A DNA stretch of 53,663 bases from Geminocystis sp. M7585_C2015_104 (GTDB lineage: Bacteria > Cyanobacteriota > Cyanobacteriia > Cyanobacteriales > Cyanobacteriaceae): positions 1 to 53,663 of the forward strand of contig DVEF01000047.1 in the NCBI GenBank assembly GCA_015295805.1, given 5' to 3'. Positions within the stretch are counted from its first letter, which is position 1, and the number at the start of each line of letters is the position of its first letter. Shown here one piece after another: positions 1 to 9,104 of the stretch. The translations under genes and the position numbers were made by a program. Below the pieces are notes generated by a model. It worked only from the letters and a program-made list of their open reading frames with translations, was not told where the DNA came from and ran no database searches.

Positions 1-45
<45 letters not shown>

Positions 46-141
46 TGATAACACCCTGCTTTCTTTGGTTTCCTCTGGCTAGAACTATTTTTTTGTCGAG
101 GTTCTGTGGCAGTCAGCTCTCCGCTTGACCGCACGTTTTTT

Positions 142-170
142 ATTCTAACCCATCCTTCCCGGTTTGTCAA
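142..170 (-). promoter_or_regulatory. Predicted sigma70-type promoter of the rRNA operon
   Basis: On the minus strand a perfect -35 hexamer TTGACA (165-170) is separated by exactly 17 bases from TAGAAT (142-147), a near-consensus -10. It points toward the 16S gene and would start transcription near position 135, giving a leader of roughly 90 bases. It is the only near-consensus promoter I see between the TPR gene and 16S. The function is inferred from position and consensus. Confidence 0.8.
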
Positions 171-187
171 GGTCGGGGGGAAGATTG

Positions 188-820
188 TTATTTGGTCTCA
201 TTGGGTCGTTGGTGGAGGTGGAGGTGGACTCTGGCGAGATACCACATGTAATTTTCTATTTTGCAGTCTAGGGCTCGGCTTATATGATTGTTGGCTCCAA
301 CCTCGTCCTGATGGACAAACTGGTAAAGTCCAGCATAGAGGTACCGGAAGAACAGGTTTTTCTTGTCTTCGTCATTGGTGTGGTTTAGTAGGGTTTTCAC
401 GTCGGTCATTCCCGCATATACCTGGTATATCTGGCGCATAAATGCACGAGAATCTCTTTTAATGGCGGGGAGATATTTTCTTGCCTCCTCTGCTCCCTCC
501 AGTTTGGCCATAGAAAGGTATATCCACAGGCTATCCTCTATGTTTTGTCGGCTGACAGTATGCACTAGTTCGAACTGCCTATAGGCTTTGGCATATTTTC
601 CCAAATAGTAATAGGTCAATCCCCTTTGCCAGAGATATGGTGTTATCTGTGGATTAAGTTCCTCTGCTTTGTTAAAATCCCTGAGTGACTCCTTCAGCAG
701 TGCCAGTTTGAAATGGATCATCCCCCTTTGGATGTAAAGACGAGGGGAGAAGGGGAACATTTTTAATTTTTTGTTACAGAGGTTTAATTCTTTCACCAAA
801 GTACTATCATCTACGGTCAT
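188..820 (-). CDS. Tetratricopeptide-repeat (TPR) protein
   Basis: A 210-residue protein with no signal peptide, made of helical TPR units. Residues about 26-60 carry the pattern of a TPR (RLYIQRGMIHFKLALLKESL, then an Asn-Pro turn), and a second unit follows at about 62-95 (LWQRGLTYYYLGKYAKAYRQ). The rest is helical and weaker. TPR proteins are protein-binding scaffolds; no catalytic motif is visible and I cannot name a partner. The gene sits immediately upstream of the 16S gene on the same strand, with its stop only about 20 bases before the rRNA promoter -35. Read-through into the rRNA operon is possible but not needed. ATG start at 820. Confidence 0.75.
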   Translation of the reverse strand: MTVDDSTLVKELNLCNKKLKMFPFSPRLYIQRGMIHFKLALLKESLRDFNKAEELNPQITPYLWQRGLTYYYLGKYAKAYRQFELVHTVSRQNIEDSLWIYLSMAKLEGAEEARKYLPAIKRDSRAFMRQIYQVYAGMTDVKTLLNHTNDEDKKNLFFRYLYAGLYQFVHQDEVGANNHISRALDCKIENYMWYLARVHLHLHQRPNETK

Positions 821-1061
821 AAGGTGGCAAAAATCCTAGTTCTCCTACCTAATTTCTCCCGGCATCGGTGGATTTTTGAGCCCAGCCATCCCTGCAAAAG
901 AAACTTGTACCATTTCGGCCATTCAATCTTAACTAGTTAAATGGTAACAGAACATAAGAGAACTTTTTGTGACAATTGACCACAATAGTTATATGATTAG
1001 AACAAATTTCTAATTTTATTTTGGGAAAAAAATTTGGTGTGAGAGGAGCCGGTATAGGAAA

Positions 1062-2477
1062 ATGTCAGAATTGAACTTGAAAGATGCGCCATTCCACTTT
1101 ATTGGCATTGGTGGGATAGGCATGTCCGCCCTAGCCTATGTTCTCGCAAAGAGAGGACTTAGAGTTTCAGGGTCCGACCTGCGGGCCAGTCATATTACTT
1201 ATCGACTACAAGAGCTTGGGGTTACCATATTTACAGAACAGAGTGGTGCCAATTTTGAAAAATTAGATAATAACTTCCCCGGCTTGCGTCCACAGGTAAT
1301 TTGTTCAACGGCAATTGGACGGCAAAATTCAGAATTCCTGGCTGCGAAGAAAAGAGGTTATCCCATCTTCCATCGAGCTGACGTCTTAGCGGCCTTAATG
1401 AAAGGTTATTGTAGTATAGCCGTAGCAGGAACTCACGGCAAAACCACCACTAGTAGCCTAATCTCTTACATAGTCTGGGATGCAGGGTTGGACCCTACAG
1501 TGATCATTGGCGGCGAAGTCTCCGCCTGGGAGGGCAATGCTCGTCTCGGCAATGGAAATTACTTGGTGGCCGAAGCTGACGAGTCAGACGGTTCTCTGGT
1601 TAAATACTCCCCCCACATTGGAGTCATAACTAATATAGAGTGGGATCACCCTGACCACTACCAGTCCATAGAGCAGTTGGTGGACATATTTCAAAAGTTC
1701 GCCCGCCAGTGCAAAACAGTAATCGCCTGTGTAGACTGCCCCGTCGTCGCTGAATCCATCCAAGCAGATATCACCTACAGTATAAGACCTGATTCAGGTG
1801 CCGACTACACCGCTACGAATATAGTGCACAGTCCCTTTGGCAGTCAAGCAGAGATTTGGGAAAATGGCAGTCTTTTGGGCAGTATTTCTCTCCTTTTGTC
1901 TGGAAGCCACAACATCAGCAACTCCCTGGCAGCCATCGCCGTTGCGAGAAAGTTGGGTCTAGATTTTCCCACAATCGCTAGGGCTTTGGCCAAATTTGAA
2001 GGAGCTAAAAGACGATTTGAATACAGAGGTAACTACCGAGGCGCTACTCTCATCGACGACTATGCCCATCACCCCTCGGAAATAAGATGTACTATATCTG
2101 CAGCACGTTCTAGATTACCTCAGTATGAGGCAGAAAGAATTGTGGCTGTATTCCAGCCCCACCGATACACCCGCACTGCAGTCTTCCTAGAAGAATTCGC
2201 CTCCAGTTTCCAACAAGCAGATGTACTGGTGCTCACTGACATATACAGTGCTGGTGAGGCGCCCATAGAGGGAGTCACTGGGGAAAAATTGGCAGATTGC
2301 GCCCGAAAATACCACCCGCGAGTATACTACCACCCCCAACTGTCCAATCTGAAAGATTTCCTCTCCGATTTTTTACAAAAGGGCGACTTGGTTTTGTTTA
2401 TGGGAGCTGGTAATCTGAATCAGATTATCCCTAATCTCCTTAGCCTGGATGAAAAATCCCTCCCACAAGCGGCTTGA
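1062..2477 (+). CDS. murC: UDP-N-acetylmuramate--L-alanine ligase
   Basis: MurC adds L-Ala to UDP-MurNAc in the cytoplasm, the first peptide step of peptidoglycan synthesis, using ATP. The 471-residue protein is of family length. It opens with the N-terminal nucleotide-binding motif FIGIGGIGMSALA (residues 12-24), has the Mur ligase P-loop AGTHGKTTT at 122-130, and continues through the central and C-terminal Mur ligase domains (DDYAHHPSE, and QPHRYTR near the C-terminal third). The ATG at 1062 is preceded by AGGA; a longer GGTGTGAGAGGAG purine tract lies further up in the leader. It is followed by murB after about 115 bases in the same direction, the common murC-murB pairing. Confidence 0.97.
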   Translation: MSELNLKDAPFHFIGIGGIGMSALAYVLAKRGLRVSGSDLRASHITYRLQELGVTIFTEQSGANFEKLDNNFPGLRPQVICSTAIGRQNSEFLAAKKRGYPIFHRADVLAALMKGYCSIAVAGTHGKTTTSSLISYIVWDAGLDPTVIIGGEVSAWEGNARLGNGNYLVAEADESDGSLVKYSPHIGVITNIEWDHPDHYQSIEQLVDIFQKFARQCKTVIACVDCPVVAESIQADITYSIRPDSGADYTATNIVHSPFGSQAEIWENGSLLGSISLLLSGSHNISNSLAAIAVARKLGLDFPTIARALAKFEGAKRRFEYRGNYRGATLIDDYAHHPSEIRCTISAARSRLPQYEAERIVAVFQPHRYTRTAVFLEEFASSFQQADVLVLTDIYSAGEAPIEGVTGEKLADCARKYHPRVYYHPQLSNLKDFLSDFLQKGDLVLFMGAGNLNQIIPNLLSLDEKSLPQAA

Positions 2478-2592
2478 ACACCCCTTTTCACCCCCCCCCG
2501 TTCAACTAATATTAGTTCCGTCAGCATTCCAGGCAATAAGGCAACAAAATAGAACAAATTTCGTCTCCTGAGTGTTATTTTGGGCAAAAAAA

Positions 2593-3528
2593 ATGATTGT
2601 TTCTCTTAGTTACGATTCCTCTGCCACATCCTCTATTTGTCTTAAGGGAACCAGCTGTGTTATACACCAGAATGTCCCCCTGTCGCAATATACAACCTAC
2701 AGAGTTGGCGGCAAAGCCAGATGGTATGCTGAACCAAAATGTTGGCAGGATGTGGAAGCCCTTTTCCAATGGGTGGAAAAACAACAAATCCCATTTGTGG
2801 CATTGGGCGCCGGTTCTAACCTCCTAGTAAGTGACAATGGGTTTGAAGGACTGGTGATAAGTACCCGTCATCTCAGGGGATGTTCAATAGATGAAGAGAA
2901 ACGGATAATAACAGTAGACGCCGGCTACCCATTGCCCAAATTAGCCTGGAAGATGGCCAAAAAAGGATGGTTGGGACTACAATGGGCCGTGGGCATACCT
3001 GGTACCATCGGTGGCGCCGTGGTTATGAACGCCGGTGCCCATCAGTGCTCTATTTCAGATATTTTGATAAATACTACAGTAGCGTCCCCCAATGGTAAAA
3101 TTGAAACCATCCCAGCCTCACAACTAGACTACTCCTACCGCCACTCCCGACTCCAACAGGAATCCTGTTTGGTATTACAGGCCACGTTGGCCCTGAAACC
3201 GGGAATGGGCAGGGAAGAAGTGATGGAATTAACTAGCAAGAACTTCAGGATGAGGAGGGAAACTCAACCATACGACAAACCTAGCTGTGGCAGTGTATTC
3301 CGCAACCCTAAACCCTACGCGGCAGGCTGGCTAATCGAAAAAACCGGCCTGAAGGGGTATCAGATTGGTGGCGCCATGGTATCACACCAGCATGCTAATT
3401 TTATTCTCAATATGGGCAACGCCACCGCCAGAAACATCTTTGACTTGATCAGGTATGTACAGGAAAGAGTAGAAGCCACTTGGTCAATCCTCCTACAGCC
3501 TGAAGTTAAATTCTTAGGACAATTCTAA
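2593..3528 (+). CDS. murB: UDP-N-acetylenolpyruvoylglucosamine reductase
   Basis: MurB reduces UDP-GlcNAc-enolpyruvate to UDP-MurNAc with NADPH and FAD, the step just before MurC. The sequence shows the FAD-domain opening YTTYRVGGKARW, the loop ALGAGSNLLVSD, IPGTIGGAVVMNAGAH, and the catalytic-Ser motif SCGSVFRNP, ending in a short C-terminal domain as in type II MurB. I place the start at the ATG at 2593 (311 residues). A GTG at 2572 in the same frame would add seven residues that are not family-like. No good Shine-Dalgarno precedes either start. Co-directional with murC. Confidence 0.95.
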   Translation: MIVSLSYDSSATSSICLKGTSCVIHQNVPLSQYTTYRVGGKARWYAEPKCWQDVEALFQWVEKQQIPFVALGAGSNLLVSDNGFEGLVISTRHLRGCSIDEEKRIITVDAGYPLPKLAWKMAKKGWLGLQWAVGIPGTIGGAVVMNAGAHQCSISDILINTTVASPNGKIETIPASQLDYSYRHSRLQQESCLVLQATLALKPGMGREEVMELTSKNFRMRRETQPYDKPSCGSVFRNPKPYAAGWLIEKTGLKGYQIGGAMVSHQHANFILNMGNATARNIFDLIRYVQERVEATWSILLQPEVKFLGQF

Positions 3529-3724
3529 CATGACTGCCCGTTTATCCCTCCATTTCCCCCCCCTCCCGAGAATTTGAGTCCAGAGGTTAATACTACTCCA
3601 TAAACTAAACCATTCCCCCCAGAGAAGTCTTAAGATGGAGATGAGGGGGTAAGGAGCAAATTAGGGTATCATAGGGCGACAATGAAAACTCTCATCCTGT
3701 CATGACCTTCGTGTGAGGAGTAAC

Positions 3725-5107
3725 ATGTCGTACAACAAGGGCCCTGGAAAGAAACATGAGAAGTTCAGTTGGCGATGGGTATTACTAGGACTTGCCTTTG
3801 GCGGCATTGCAGTAGGATCGGCAAGTTTGGGGGCCCTGTTGGCTCTGTCTTTGTCTCATACCCCCCTGTCTCAAAGAAAACTTACACCGGCTGAGGCGGC
3901 AGTCTTCAATCAGGAAGAAACTATTAGTTTTGATAGTCTTAATCTCCCCAAACTGAGTCGTCCTGTAAATATACTTGTGTTAGGCATTAAAGTACTAACC
4001 TCGGATCTGCCGGAAAAACCCCCATCTCTGGGCTATCACGCCCTGGTTAATTCTTTTGAAGGGCTGTCAGACAGTATGTTACTGGTGCGCTTTGACCCAG
4101 AAGAGGACTCTGTAACTGTCCTGTCAATACCACGAGATACAAAAGTAATAATACCAGGAAGGGGGATGGCAAAAATCAATGAGGCCAACGCCATAGGAGG
4201 ACCAGCAAAAGCCGCAGAAACAGTGAGTTTGCTATTGGATAACGTGCCCATTGACCGTTATGTGAGAATTAATATTCAAGGGGTGGAAAAGTTAATTGAC
4301 GCCCTGGGGGGAATTACCATAGACGTACCCCAAGACATGAAATATACCGATCATAGTCAACACCTGTACATTGATCTGAAGAAGGGAAAACAACACCTAG
4401 ACGGGAAAAAGGCAATTGATTTTCTCCGTTTCCGCCACGATGCCTATGGGGATATTGGCAGAGTACAACGGCAACAAAGTTTCATGCGGGCCCTGATTGA
4501 ACAAACCCTAAACCCGAAAACCATTCTCAGAATGCCGGAAATCCTCAAGATTATTAGGGCTCATATAGATACTAACCTCACCACTAACGAGTTGATTGCC
4601 CTGGCAGCCTTTGCTGCTCAAAGGAACAGAGCTGATATTAAAATGCTCCTATTGCCAGGGGATTTCAACAGCCCCAGGGGAGGAGAATTAAGTTACTGGC
4701 TGCCAAATTATAGTAAAATCCGGGAGATCATGGCCTTCCATTTTGGACAGGACTCTGGCTACTATGCCAACTACAGGGATGTGGAACCCCGTAGGATTAG
4801 AATCGCTGTACAATGTGCCGAAGAAAACCGAGAGTATGCCCAACAATTAGTCCAGTTTTTACAAGAAAATGGCTATAGGAGGAGTTATTTGAGTAGCAGT
4901 TGGCTTCCTGAAACCCCCTCCAAAACCCGAATTATTGCCCAACAGGGGGATAGCTATGCCGCAGCTAAACTTAGGGCTGATATTGGGATAGGGGAAGTAG
5001 TAGTAGAAAGTACAGGCGTACTTAATTCCGACGTTACCATTCAGGTGGGGGGAGACTGGCAAAACTTCTCATCCCCCACCAACCAGCTTCAAAGTATCTC
5101 CTATTAG
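3725..5107 (+). CDS. LytR-CpsA-Psr (LCP) family glycopolymer ligase
   Basis: LCP enzymes transfer lipid-linked glycopolymers onto the cell wall at the outer face of the membrane. After a basic cytoplasmic tail there is one membrane helix (about residues 20-45), then the LCP domain: NILVLGIK, the Asp/Arg-rich [12 protein letters not shown] and SIPRDTKV (Arg pair that binds pyrophosphate), and [21 protein letters not shown] LytR C-terminal domain fills the last about 110 residues. ATG at 3725 is chosen (460 residues) because GAGGAG lies five bases upstream; the frame could also open at GTG 3713. It follows murCB, fitting a wall role. Its stop interlocks with the tsaD stop on the other strand. 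Confidence 0.9.
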   Translation: MSYNKGPGKKHEKFSWRWVLLGLAFGGIAVGSASLGALLALSLSHTPLSQRKLTPAEAAVFNQEETISFDSLNLPKLSRPVNILVLGIKVLTSDLPEKPPSLGYHALVNSFEGLSDSMLLVRFDPEEDSVTVLSIPRDTKVIIPGRGMAKINEANAIGGPAKAAETVSLLLDNVPIDRYVRINIQGVEKLIDALGGITIDVPQDMKYTDHSQHLYIDLKKGKQHLDGKKAIDFLRFRHDAYGDIGRVQRQQSFMRALIEQTLNPKTILRMPEILKIIRAHIDTNLTTNELIALAAFAAQRNRADIKMLLLPGDFNSPRGGELSYWLPNYSKIREIMAFHFGQDSGYYANYRDVEPRRIRIAVQCAEENREYAQQLVQFLQENGYRRSYLSSSWLPETPSKTRIIAQQGDSYAAAKLRADIGIGEVVVESTGVLNSDVTIQVGGDWQNFSSPTNQLQSISY

Positions 5108-6156
5108 TCGGCTGTCACGTATAACCGATTTATGTCTTCCAGTCTCATTCTAGATGAGACCCCTAAACTAAGGGGGGACACTTCCCGACGCAAAAAATGC
5201 TCCTCGGCGGCACAGGCAATCATAGCAGCATTGTCGGTACAGTACTTCAGGGGAGGAAAAAATACCCGAAACTGATACTCCCTGGCAGCCTCCGTTAGGG
5301 CTTTTCTTAAACCACTATTGGCCGCAACCCCTCCCCCCACGGCAATGGTGTTTAATTGCAAATCCAAACAGGCTTGGATAGTTCTTTTGGTCAGAGTTTG
5401 AGCCACAGTATACTGGAAACTGGCACATAGGTCGGCAATGGGTATTTCCCCTCCCTCCCCCTTCAAACGTTCCACCAAACGCAACATAGCCGTCTTTAGG
5501 CCGCTGAAACTGGTGTCATAGGGGTGATAACCCTGATTGTTGGGTAAAGAGATTTTCCCCTCCGGCAACTTGAAAGCAAAAGGATTCCCCTGTTGCGCCA
5601 TTTTGTCAATAATAGGACCACCGGGATAGGGTAGGTCTAGTATCCTTGCCACCTTGTCAAAGGCCTCCCCTACTGCATCATCCCTCGTACTACCAATGGT
5701 ATTGTAAATCCCTTCCTCAATTACATGTATAATACTGGTATGACCCCCCGAAACCAGAAGACATAGAAAGGGTGGTTTTAAAGAAGGCTCGCTGAGATAA
5801 GACGCGTAAATATGTCCCTCTAGGTGATGAATGCCAAGAAAAGGCTTATTATGAACCATAGCCAGTGTTTTTGCCGCCGTAGTCCCCACAATCAACGAGC
5901 CTACTAAACCAGGGGCCACAGTGGCAGCAACGGCATCTATCTCATCCCAACCTACCCCTGCCTGTGACATGGCCTCCTCCAAACAGAAGTTAATCGTCTC
6001 CAGGTGGCGTCTAGAGGCCAATTCTGGTACAACCCCACCAAACTCCTCGTGTAAGTCTATTTGAGAGGCCACCACATTGGCCAAAACATTACGATTTGTA
6101 ACAATCGCCACCCCCGTCTCATCACAACTGCTTTCTATGGCTAAAATGATAGGCAT
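5104..6156 (-). CDS. tsaD: tRNA N6-adenosine threonylcarbamoyltransferase
   Basis: TsaD (Gcp/YgjD/Kae1) transfers the threonylcarbamoyl group from TC-AMP to A37 of ANN-decoding tRNAs, with TsaB and TsaE. The 350-residue length is typical. Visible motifs are the N-terminal [14 protein letters not shown], the metal-binding HLEGH (His111 and His115), the ATPase-fold loop LVSGGHTS, and DNAAMIACA near the C-terminus. ATG at 6156. It lies divergent from psaF and ends four bases inside the LCP gene end. The TC-AMP synthase tsaC is also in this window (13392-13976). Confidence 0.96.
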   Translation of the reverse strand: MPIILAIESSCDETGVAIVTNRNVLANVVASQIDLHEEFGGVVPELASRRHLETINFCLEEAMSQAGVGWDEIDAVAATVAPGLVGSLIVGTTAAKTLAMVHNKPFLGIHHLEGHIYASYLSEPSLKPPFLCLLVSGGHTSIIHVIEEGIYNTIGSTRDDAVGEAFDKVARILDLPYPGGPIIDKMAQQGNPFAFKLPEGKISLPNNQGYHPYDTSFSGLKTAMLRLVERLKGEGGEIPIADLCASFQYTVAQTLTKRTIQACLDLQLNTIAVGGGVAANSGLRKALTEAAREYQFRVFFPPLKYCTDNAAMIACAAEEHFLRREVSPLSLGVSSRMRLEDINRLYVTAD

Positions 6157-6272
6157 TATCCTCTCAATTTGTTTAAAAATAATAAGTTTTCTTTCTATTA
6201 CTTTACTCTACTTCCTAATCAGAGTAAAATCCCATTGAGAGTCTACCACAATTACCCTATATCATCCCGTTT

Positions 6273-6779
6273 ATGAAAAAAGCACTTGGTTTCCTACTGG
6301 CTTTTGTAATATCCCTGGGTCTGTGGTGCAATTTCGCACCCGCCGCTAAGGCAGATTTGTCTCATCTAACACCCTGTAGTGAGTCTCCCGCCTTCCAAGC
6401 CAAGTCAAAGAACTTCCTGGATACTACAGCTGATCCCAATTCCGGTGAAAATCGCGCCGCCCGTTACAGCCAAGCCTTGTGTGGCGAAGAGGGTTATCCC
6501 CACCTGATAGTGGATGGCAGACTTAGCCATGCCGGCGACTTTGCTATCCCTAGTCTTCTCTTCCTCTATATTGCCGGTTGGATTGGTTGGGCTGGAAGGG
6601 CTTACCTAATCGCCATCAGAGGGGAAAAAGAGCCAGAAATGAAGGAAATTATCATCGATGTGCCCCTGGCACTCAGTAAAATGTTATTTGGTTTCCTCTG
6701 GCCCTTACAGGCTATAGCTGAATTCACCACCGGAAAGTTGGTTGTCAAGGATGAAGAAATTTCTGTTTCCCCCCGCTAG
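6273..6779 (+). CDS. psaF: Photosystem I reaction centre subunit III
   Basis: PsaF is the lumen-facing PSI subunit near the plastocyanin/cytochrome c6 docking side. The 168-residue precursor has a typical signal sequence ([18 protein letters not shown]) with probable cleavage after AKA, before DLSHLTPC. A conserved lumenal domain follows, with two Cys in the usual positions (TPC and ALCGEEG), then the membrane part ([20 protein letters not shown]). It is followed after 41 bases by psaJ, the standard psaF-psaJ operon. Adjacency to tsaD (gcp) is also seen in other cyanobacteria. Confidence 0.97.
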   Translation: MKKALGFLLAFVISLGLWCNFAPAAKADLSHLTPCSESPAFQAKSKNFLDTTADPNSGENRAARYSQALCGEEGYPHLIVDGRLSHAGDFAIPSLLFLYIAGWIGWAGRAYLIAIRGEKEPEMKEIIIDVPLALSKMLFGFLWPLQAIAEFTTGKLVVKDEEISVSPR

Positions 6780-6820
6780 TTTTATTTAGTTTTTTGGTAT
6801 TTTAAGTAGGAGAAAAAGGT

Positions 6821-6949
6821 ATGAAAGATCTCACCACTTTCCTCTCTACCGCCCCCGTATTGCTCACCGCTTTGATGGTTTTTACCGCAGGTTTGCTAAT
6901 AGAAATTAATCGCTTCTATCCGGACCTTCTTTTTCACCCTCTAAAATAG
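6821..6949 (+). CDS. psaJ: Photosystem I reaction centre subunit IX
   Basis: A 42-residue single-helix membrane protein beginning [14 protein letters not shown] and ending [11 protein letters not shown], which matches PsaJ in length and in its conserved N-terminal and C-terminal stretches. PsaJ packs against PsaF at the PSI periphery. The ATG at 6821 is preceded by AGGAG eleven bases upstream. It is the second gene of psaFJ and is followed by a rho-independent terminator. Confidence 0.95.
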   Translation: MKDLTTFLSTAPVLLTALMVFTAGLLIEINRFYPDLLFHPLK

Positions 6950-6982
6950 TTCAAAGGAGGTTTTTCGCCTGAGTTTCCCCAT

Positions 6983-7019
6983 TACGGTGGCCTTCTGCTC
7001 CGGCCGCCGTACTTTTTTT
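6983..7019 (+). terminator. Rho-independent terminator of psaFJ
   Basis: TACGGTGGCC (6983-6992) pairs with GGCCGCCGTA (7002-7011) with one G-T wobble, across a nine-base loop, and is followed by CTTTTTTTG. It begins 33 bases after the psaJ stop. Confidence 0.85.
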
Positions 7020-7250
7020 GTCAATATCCCTCTGGGGGCCGTATGCTGTGAGTTATTTCGCCCACTTTCCTGCTATTGCGGCCTATTTCTCTACAATTCA
7101 TAAACAGAATAATTTAAATAATAATCAGTTTAAATTATTACATTCTCTGTAATTATGCGAGGAGTTAAAAATGGTTAAAAATAGAAGGTAATAGGGAGAT
7201 ATAAACAATATAAAATACTAAAAAAGCTATGAAAAAAAAAGACAAGACAA
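7020..7250. other. AT-rich intergenic region between psaJ and menC
   Basis: No credible ORF on either strand. The region lies downstream of two convergent genes (psaJ and menC), so a regulatory role for either is unlikely. Its only clear structure is the inverted repeat at 7108-7139. Confidence 0.6.
7108..7139. repeat. 11-bp perfect inverted repeat, AT-only stem
   Basis: AATAATTTAAA (7108-7118) is perfectly complementary to TTTAAATTATT (7129-7139), with a ten-base spacer. It lies between convergent genes. With no T-run beyond it and an all-AT stem it would be a weak terminator. No known function. Confidence 0.5.
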
Positions 7251-8363
7251 CTATAAGGAAAAAGTCTGCTGTGAGACGACAAAATGAGAAAAACAGTCCC
7301 AGTCAATTTCCACACCAATGCCAACCCCCTGAGGCACATCAATACTAGAATCCTCGGAATTCAAAACAAAGGGTTGTGTTATAATGTCCTGGGAAAAGTA
7401 GCGACTGGAAGCAGAAATATCAGCGGGAAAAACAAAATTGGGCAGACTGGCTATATGTAAATTAACCGCCCTACCTATACCTGATTCTAGCATTCCGCCA
7501 CACCAAAGTTTTACCCCAGCCTCCTGACAAAGACGGTGAATGGCTAAGGCATTAGTTATGCCTCCCACCCGCGATACCTTGAGATTAATCGCCTTTGCCG
7601 CTTGCAAAAGGATTGCTATCCTGGTATCATGAACCGAGTTTATACTCTCATCTAAACAGACAGGGGTATTTATTAGGGATTGTAATTTGGCATGGTCTAA
7701 AATATCATCATGGGCAAAGGGTTGCTCAATCATCAGCAAATTAAGGTCCTCTAGTGCCAAGAATAAGTTAATATCCTCTAGGGTGAAGGCAGAATTGGCA
7801 TCAGCCATCAACAGTAAATCAGGATAGTGATTGCGAATTGTCTGGAGAGGGGAAAGACAAAACTCGGGGGAAACTTTCAGTTTTACCCGTCGATAACCCA
7901 TCGACAAATAAAACTCCACCATCTCTAACAGTCTACTCAAACTCTTCTGAAGGGAAATGCTAACCCCCACGGGTATTTTCAGTCTTTCACCCCCCAAGAG
8001 TTTGTAAAGGGGAAGATTCTGACTTTTGGCAAATAAATCCCACAGGGCACATTCTACACAAGCCTTGGCCATATTGTGCCCACGAATGTTACCCCAAGAG
8101 GCAAAACAGTGGGAGGGGAAAGTTAAATTTTTACCTAAAATCTGGGGAATAAGAAAGTCAGTGAGAATATGAGAAGCAGTCTTCAGGGTTTCGTAAGTAT
8201 AACAGGGAATGGGAAAAACTGGGCATTCCCCCCAGCCGATTAAACCTTCGCTTTTTACTGCCACAATCAAACAGTCATGGGTTTTGAATTCCCCATTGCT
8301 AAATTTGAAGGGGGAAAGAAAAGGCAAAGACAAATGATAAAGAGTAATTTGTTCAATTATCAT
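7251..8363 (-). CDS. menC: o-Succinylbenzoate synthase (enolase superfamily, NSAR/MenC type)
   Basis: A 370-residue enolase-superfamily enzyme. The acid/base pair is KLK (Lys161, Lys163); the metal ligands are Asp188 (MADANSAF), Glu213 (MIEQPF) and Asp238 (CLDESI); and the opposite catalytic Lys262 lies in INLKVSRVGG. This arrangement, together with WGECPVFP and ALWDLFAKSQ, matches the MenC / N-succinylamino-acid racemase group. In a cyanobacterium the expected role is dehydration of SHCHC to o-succinylbenzoate in phylloquinone synthesis, for the PSI A1 cofactor. Racemase or promiscuous activity cannot be excluded from sequence. No other men gene is nearby. It is divergent from lepB, with about 90 bases between. 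Confidence 0.85.
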   Translation of the reverse strand: MIIEQITLYHLSLPFLSPFKFSNGEFKTHDCLIVAVKSEGLIGWGECPVFPIPCYTYETLKTASHILTDFLIPQILGKNLTFPSHCFASWGNIRGHNMAKACVECALWDLFAKSQNLPLYKLLGGERLKIPVGVSISLQKSLSRLLEMVEFYLSMGYRRVKLKVSPEFCLSPLQTIRNHYPDLLLMADANSAFTLEDINLFLALEDLNLLMIEQPFAHDDILDHAKLQSLINTPVCLDESINSVHDTRIAILLQAAKAINLKVSRVGGITNALAIHRLCQEAGVKLWCGGMLESGIGRAVNLHIASLPNFVFPADISASSRYFSQDIITQPFVLNSEDSSIDVPQGVGIGVEIDWDCFSHFVVSQQTFSL

Positions 8364-8455
8364 ATTCTTCCGCTGGCGTTATTATGAGTGTACTCTAGGT
8401 AAATGTCAGTTTAAGCTAAACTAAGTAGCAAAGGATAAGCATCAATAGAGAAACT

Positions 8456-9103
8456 ATGAGTAGGGATTGTTTTCAGCCACAGAGTGGGGGGAATCTGGAA
8501 AAACAAAAACAAACGGGTGGAGAAAATTTGCTGGTGGAAATCGCCAAAACCTTGGCAATGGCAGTAGTTTTATCTGTGGGGATTAGGACGTTTGTAGCCG
8601 AGGCACGCTACATCCCCTCCTCCTCCATGGAGCCTACTCTCCAAATCAATGATAGGCTCATAATAGAAAAGATAAGTTATCGCTTTAGCAAACCGCAGCG
8701 GGGTGATGTGATAGTCTTCAATGCCACCCCAGCATTGGAGGCACAGAATTTTCGCGAGGCTTTTATTAAGAGGATTATAGGTTTGCCAGGGGATACGGTG
8801 GAAGTAAAAAATGGACAAGTGATAGTCAACGGGAAAGTCCTAAGAGAATTTTACATAAAAGAGCCCCCCAATTATGAATATGGACCTGTAAAAGTGCCAG
8901 AGAATGAATACCTAGTTTTGGGAGACAATCGTAATAACAGCTATGACTCCCATTATTGGGGATTTGTACCAGAAGACAAAATCATCGGGAGGGCAATCAT
9001 CCGTTTTTGGCCACCCCAAAGAATTGGTATGATAGATGAACACCCAGTATTCGCAGAAACAGGAAAACCCGCCACTGAAAATTCCCCCTCCAACCAAAAA
9101 TAA
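8456..9103 (+). CDS. lepB: Signal peptidase I
   Basis: A membrane-anchored serine protease that cleaves Sec and Tat signal peptides. The 215-residue protein has one N-terminal membrane helix (about residues 26-46), the catalytic Ser57 in PSSSMEPTL, the general base Lys105 in FIKRIIGLPGD, and the box GDNRNNSYDSHYWG. Cyanobacteria usually have two paralogues for the thylakoid and plasma membranes; sequence alone does not say which this is. Its stop lies one base from the stop of the convergent sensor kinase. Confidence 0.96.
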   Translation: MSRDCFQPQSGGNLEKQKQTGGENLLVEIAKTLAMAVVLSVGIRTFVAEARYIPSSSMEPTLQINDRLIIEKISYRFSKPQRGDVIVFNATPALEAQNFREAFIKRIIGLPGDTVEVKNGQVIVNGKVLREFYIKEPPNYEYGPVKVPENEYLVLGDNRNNSYDSHYWGFVPEDKIIGRAIIRFWPPQRIGMIDEHPVFAETGKPATENSPSNQK

Positions 9104-9104
9104 A

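Noticed and set aside
106-441. 111-codon plus-strand frame at the left end
   Set aside because: It lies over the rRNA promoter and the TPR gene in antisense. Its translation has no recognisable motif.
967-985. TTGTG-N9-CACAA inverted repeat upstream of murC, as an NtcA or CRP-type site
   Set aside because: It fits neither consensus: NtcA needs GTA-N8-TAC, and a CRP site needs TGTGA-N6-TCACA. The spacing is off for both, and it may be chance in an AT-rich leader.
3650-3725. The Yfr1 sRNA gene itself on the minus strand
   Set aside because: The core ACTCCTCACAC is present on the minus strand, but no following stem-loop with a T-run is seen, as a Yfr1 gene would need. It is better read as a ribosome-binding site that complements Yfr1.
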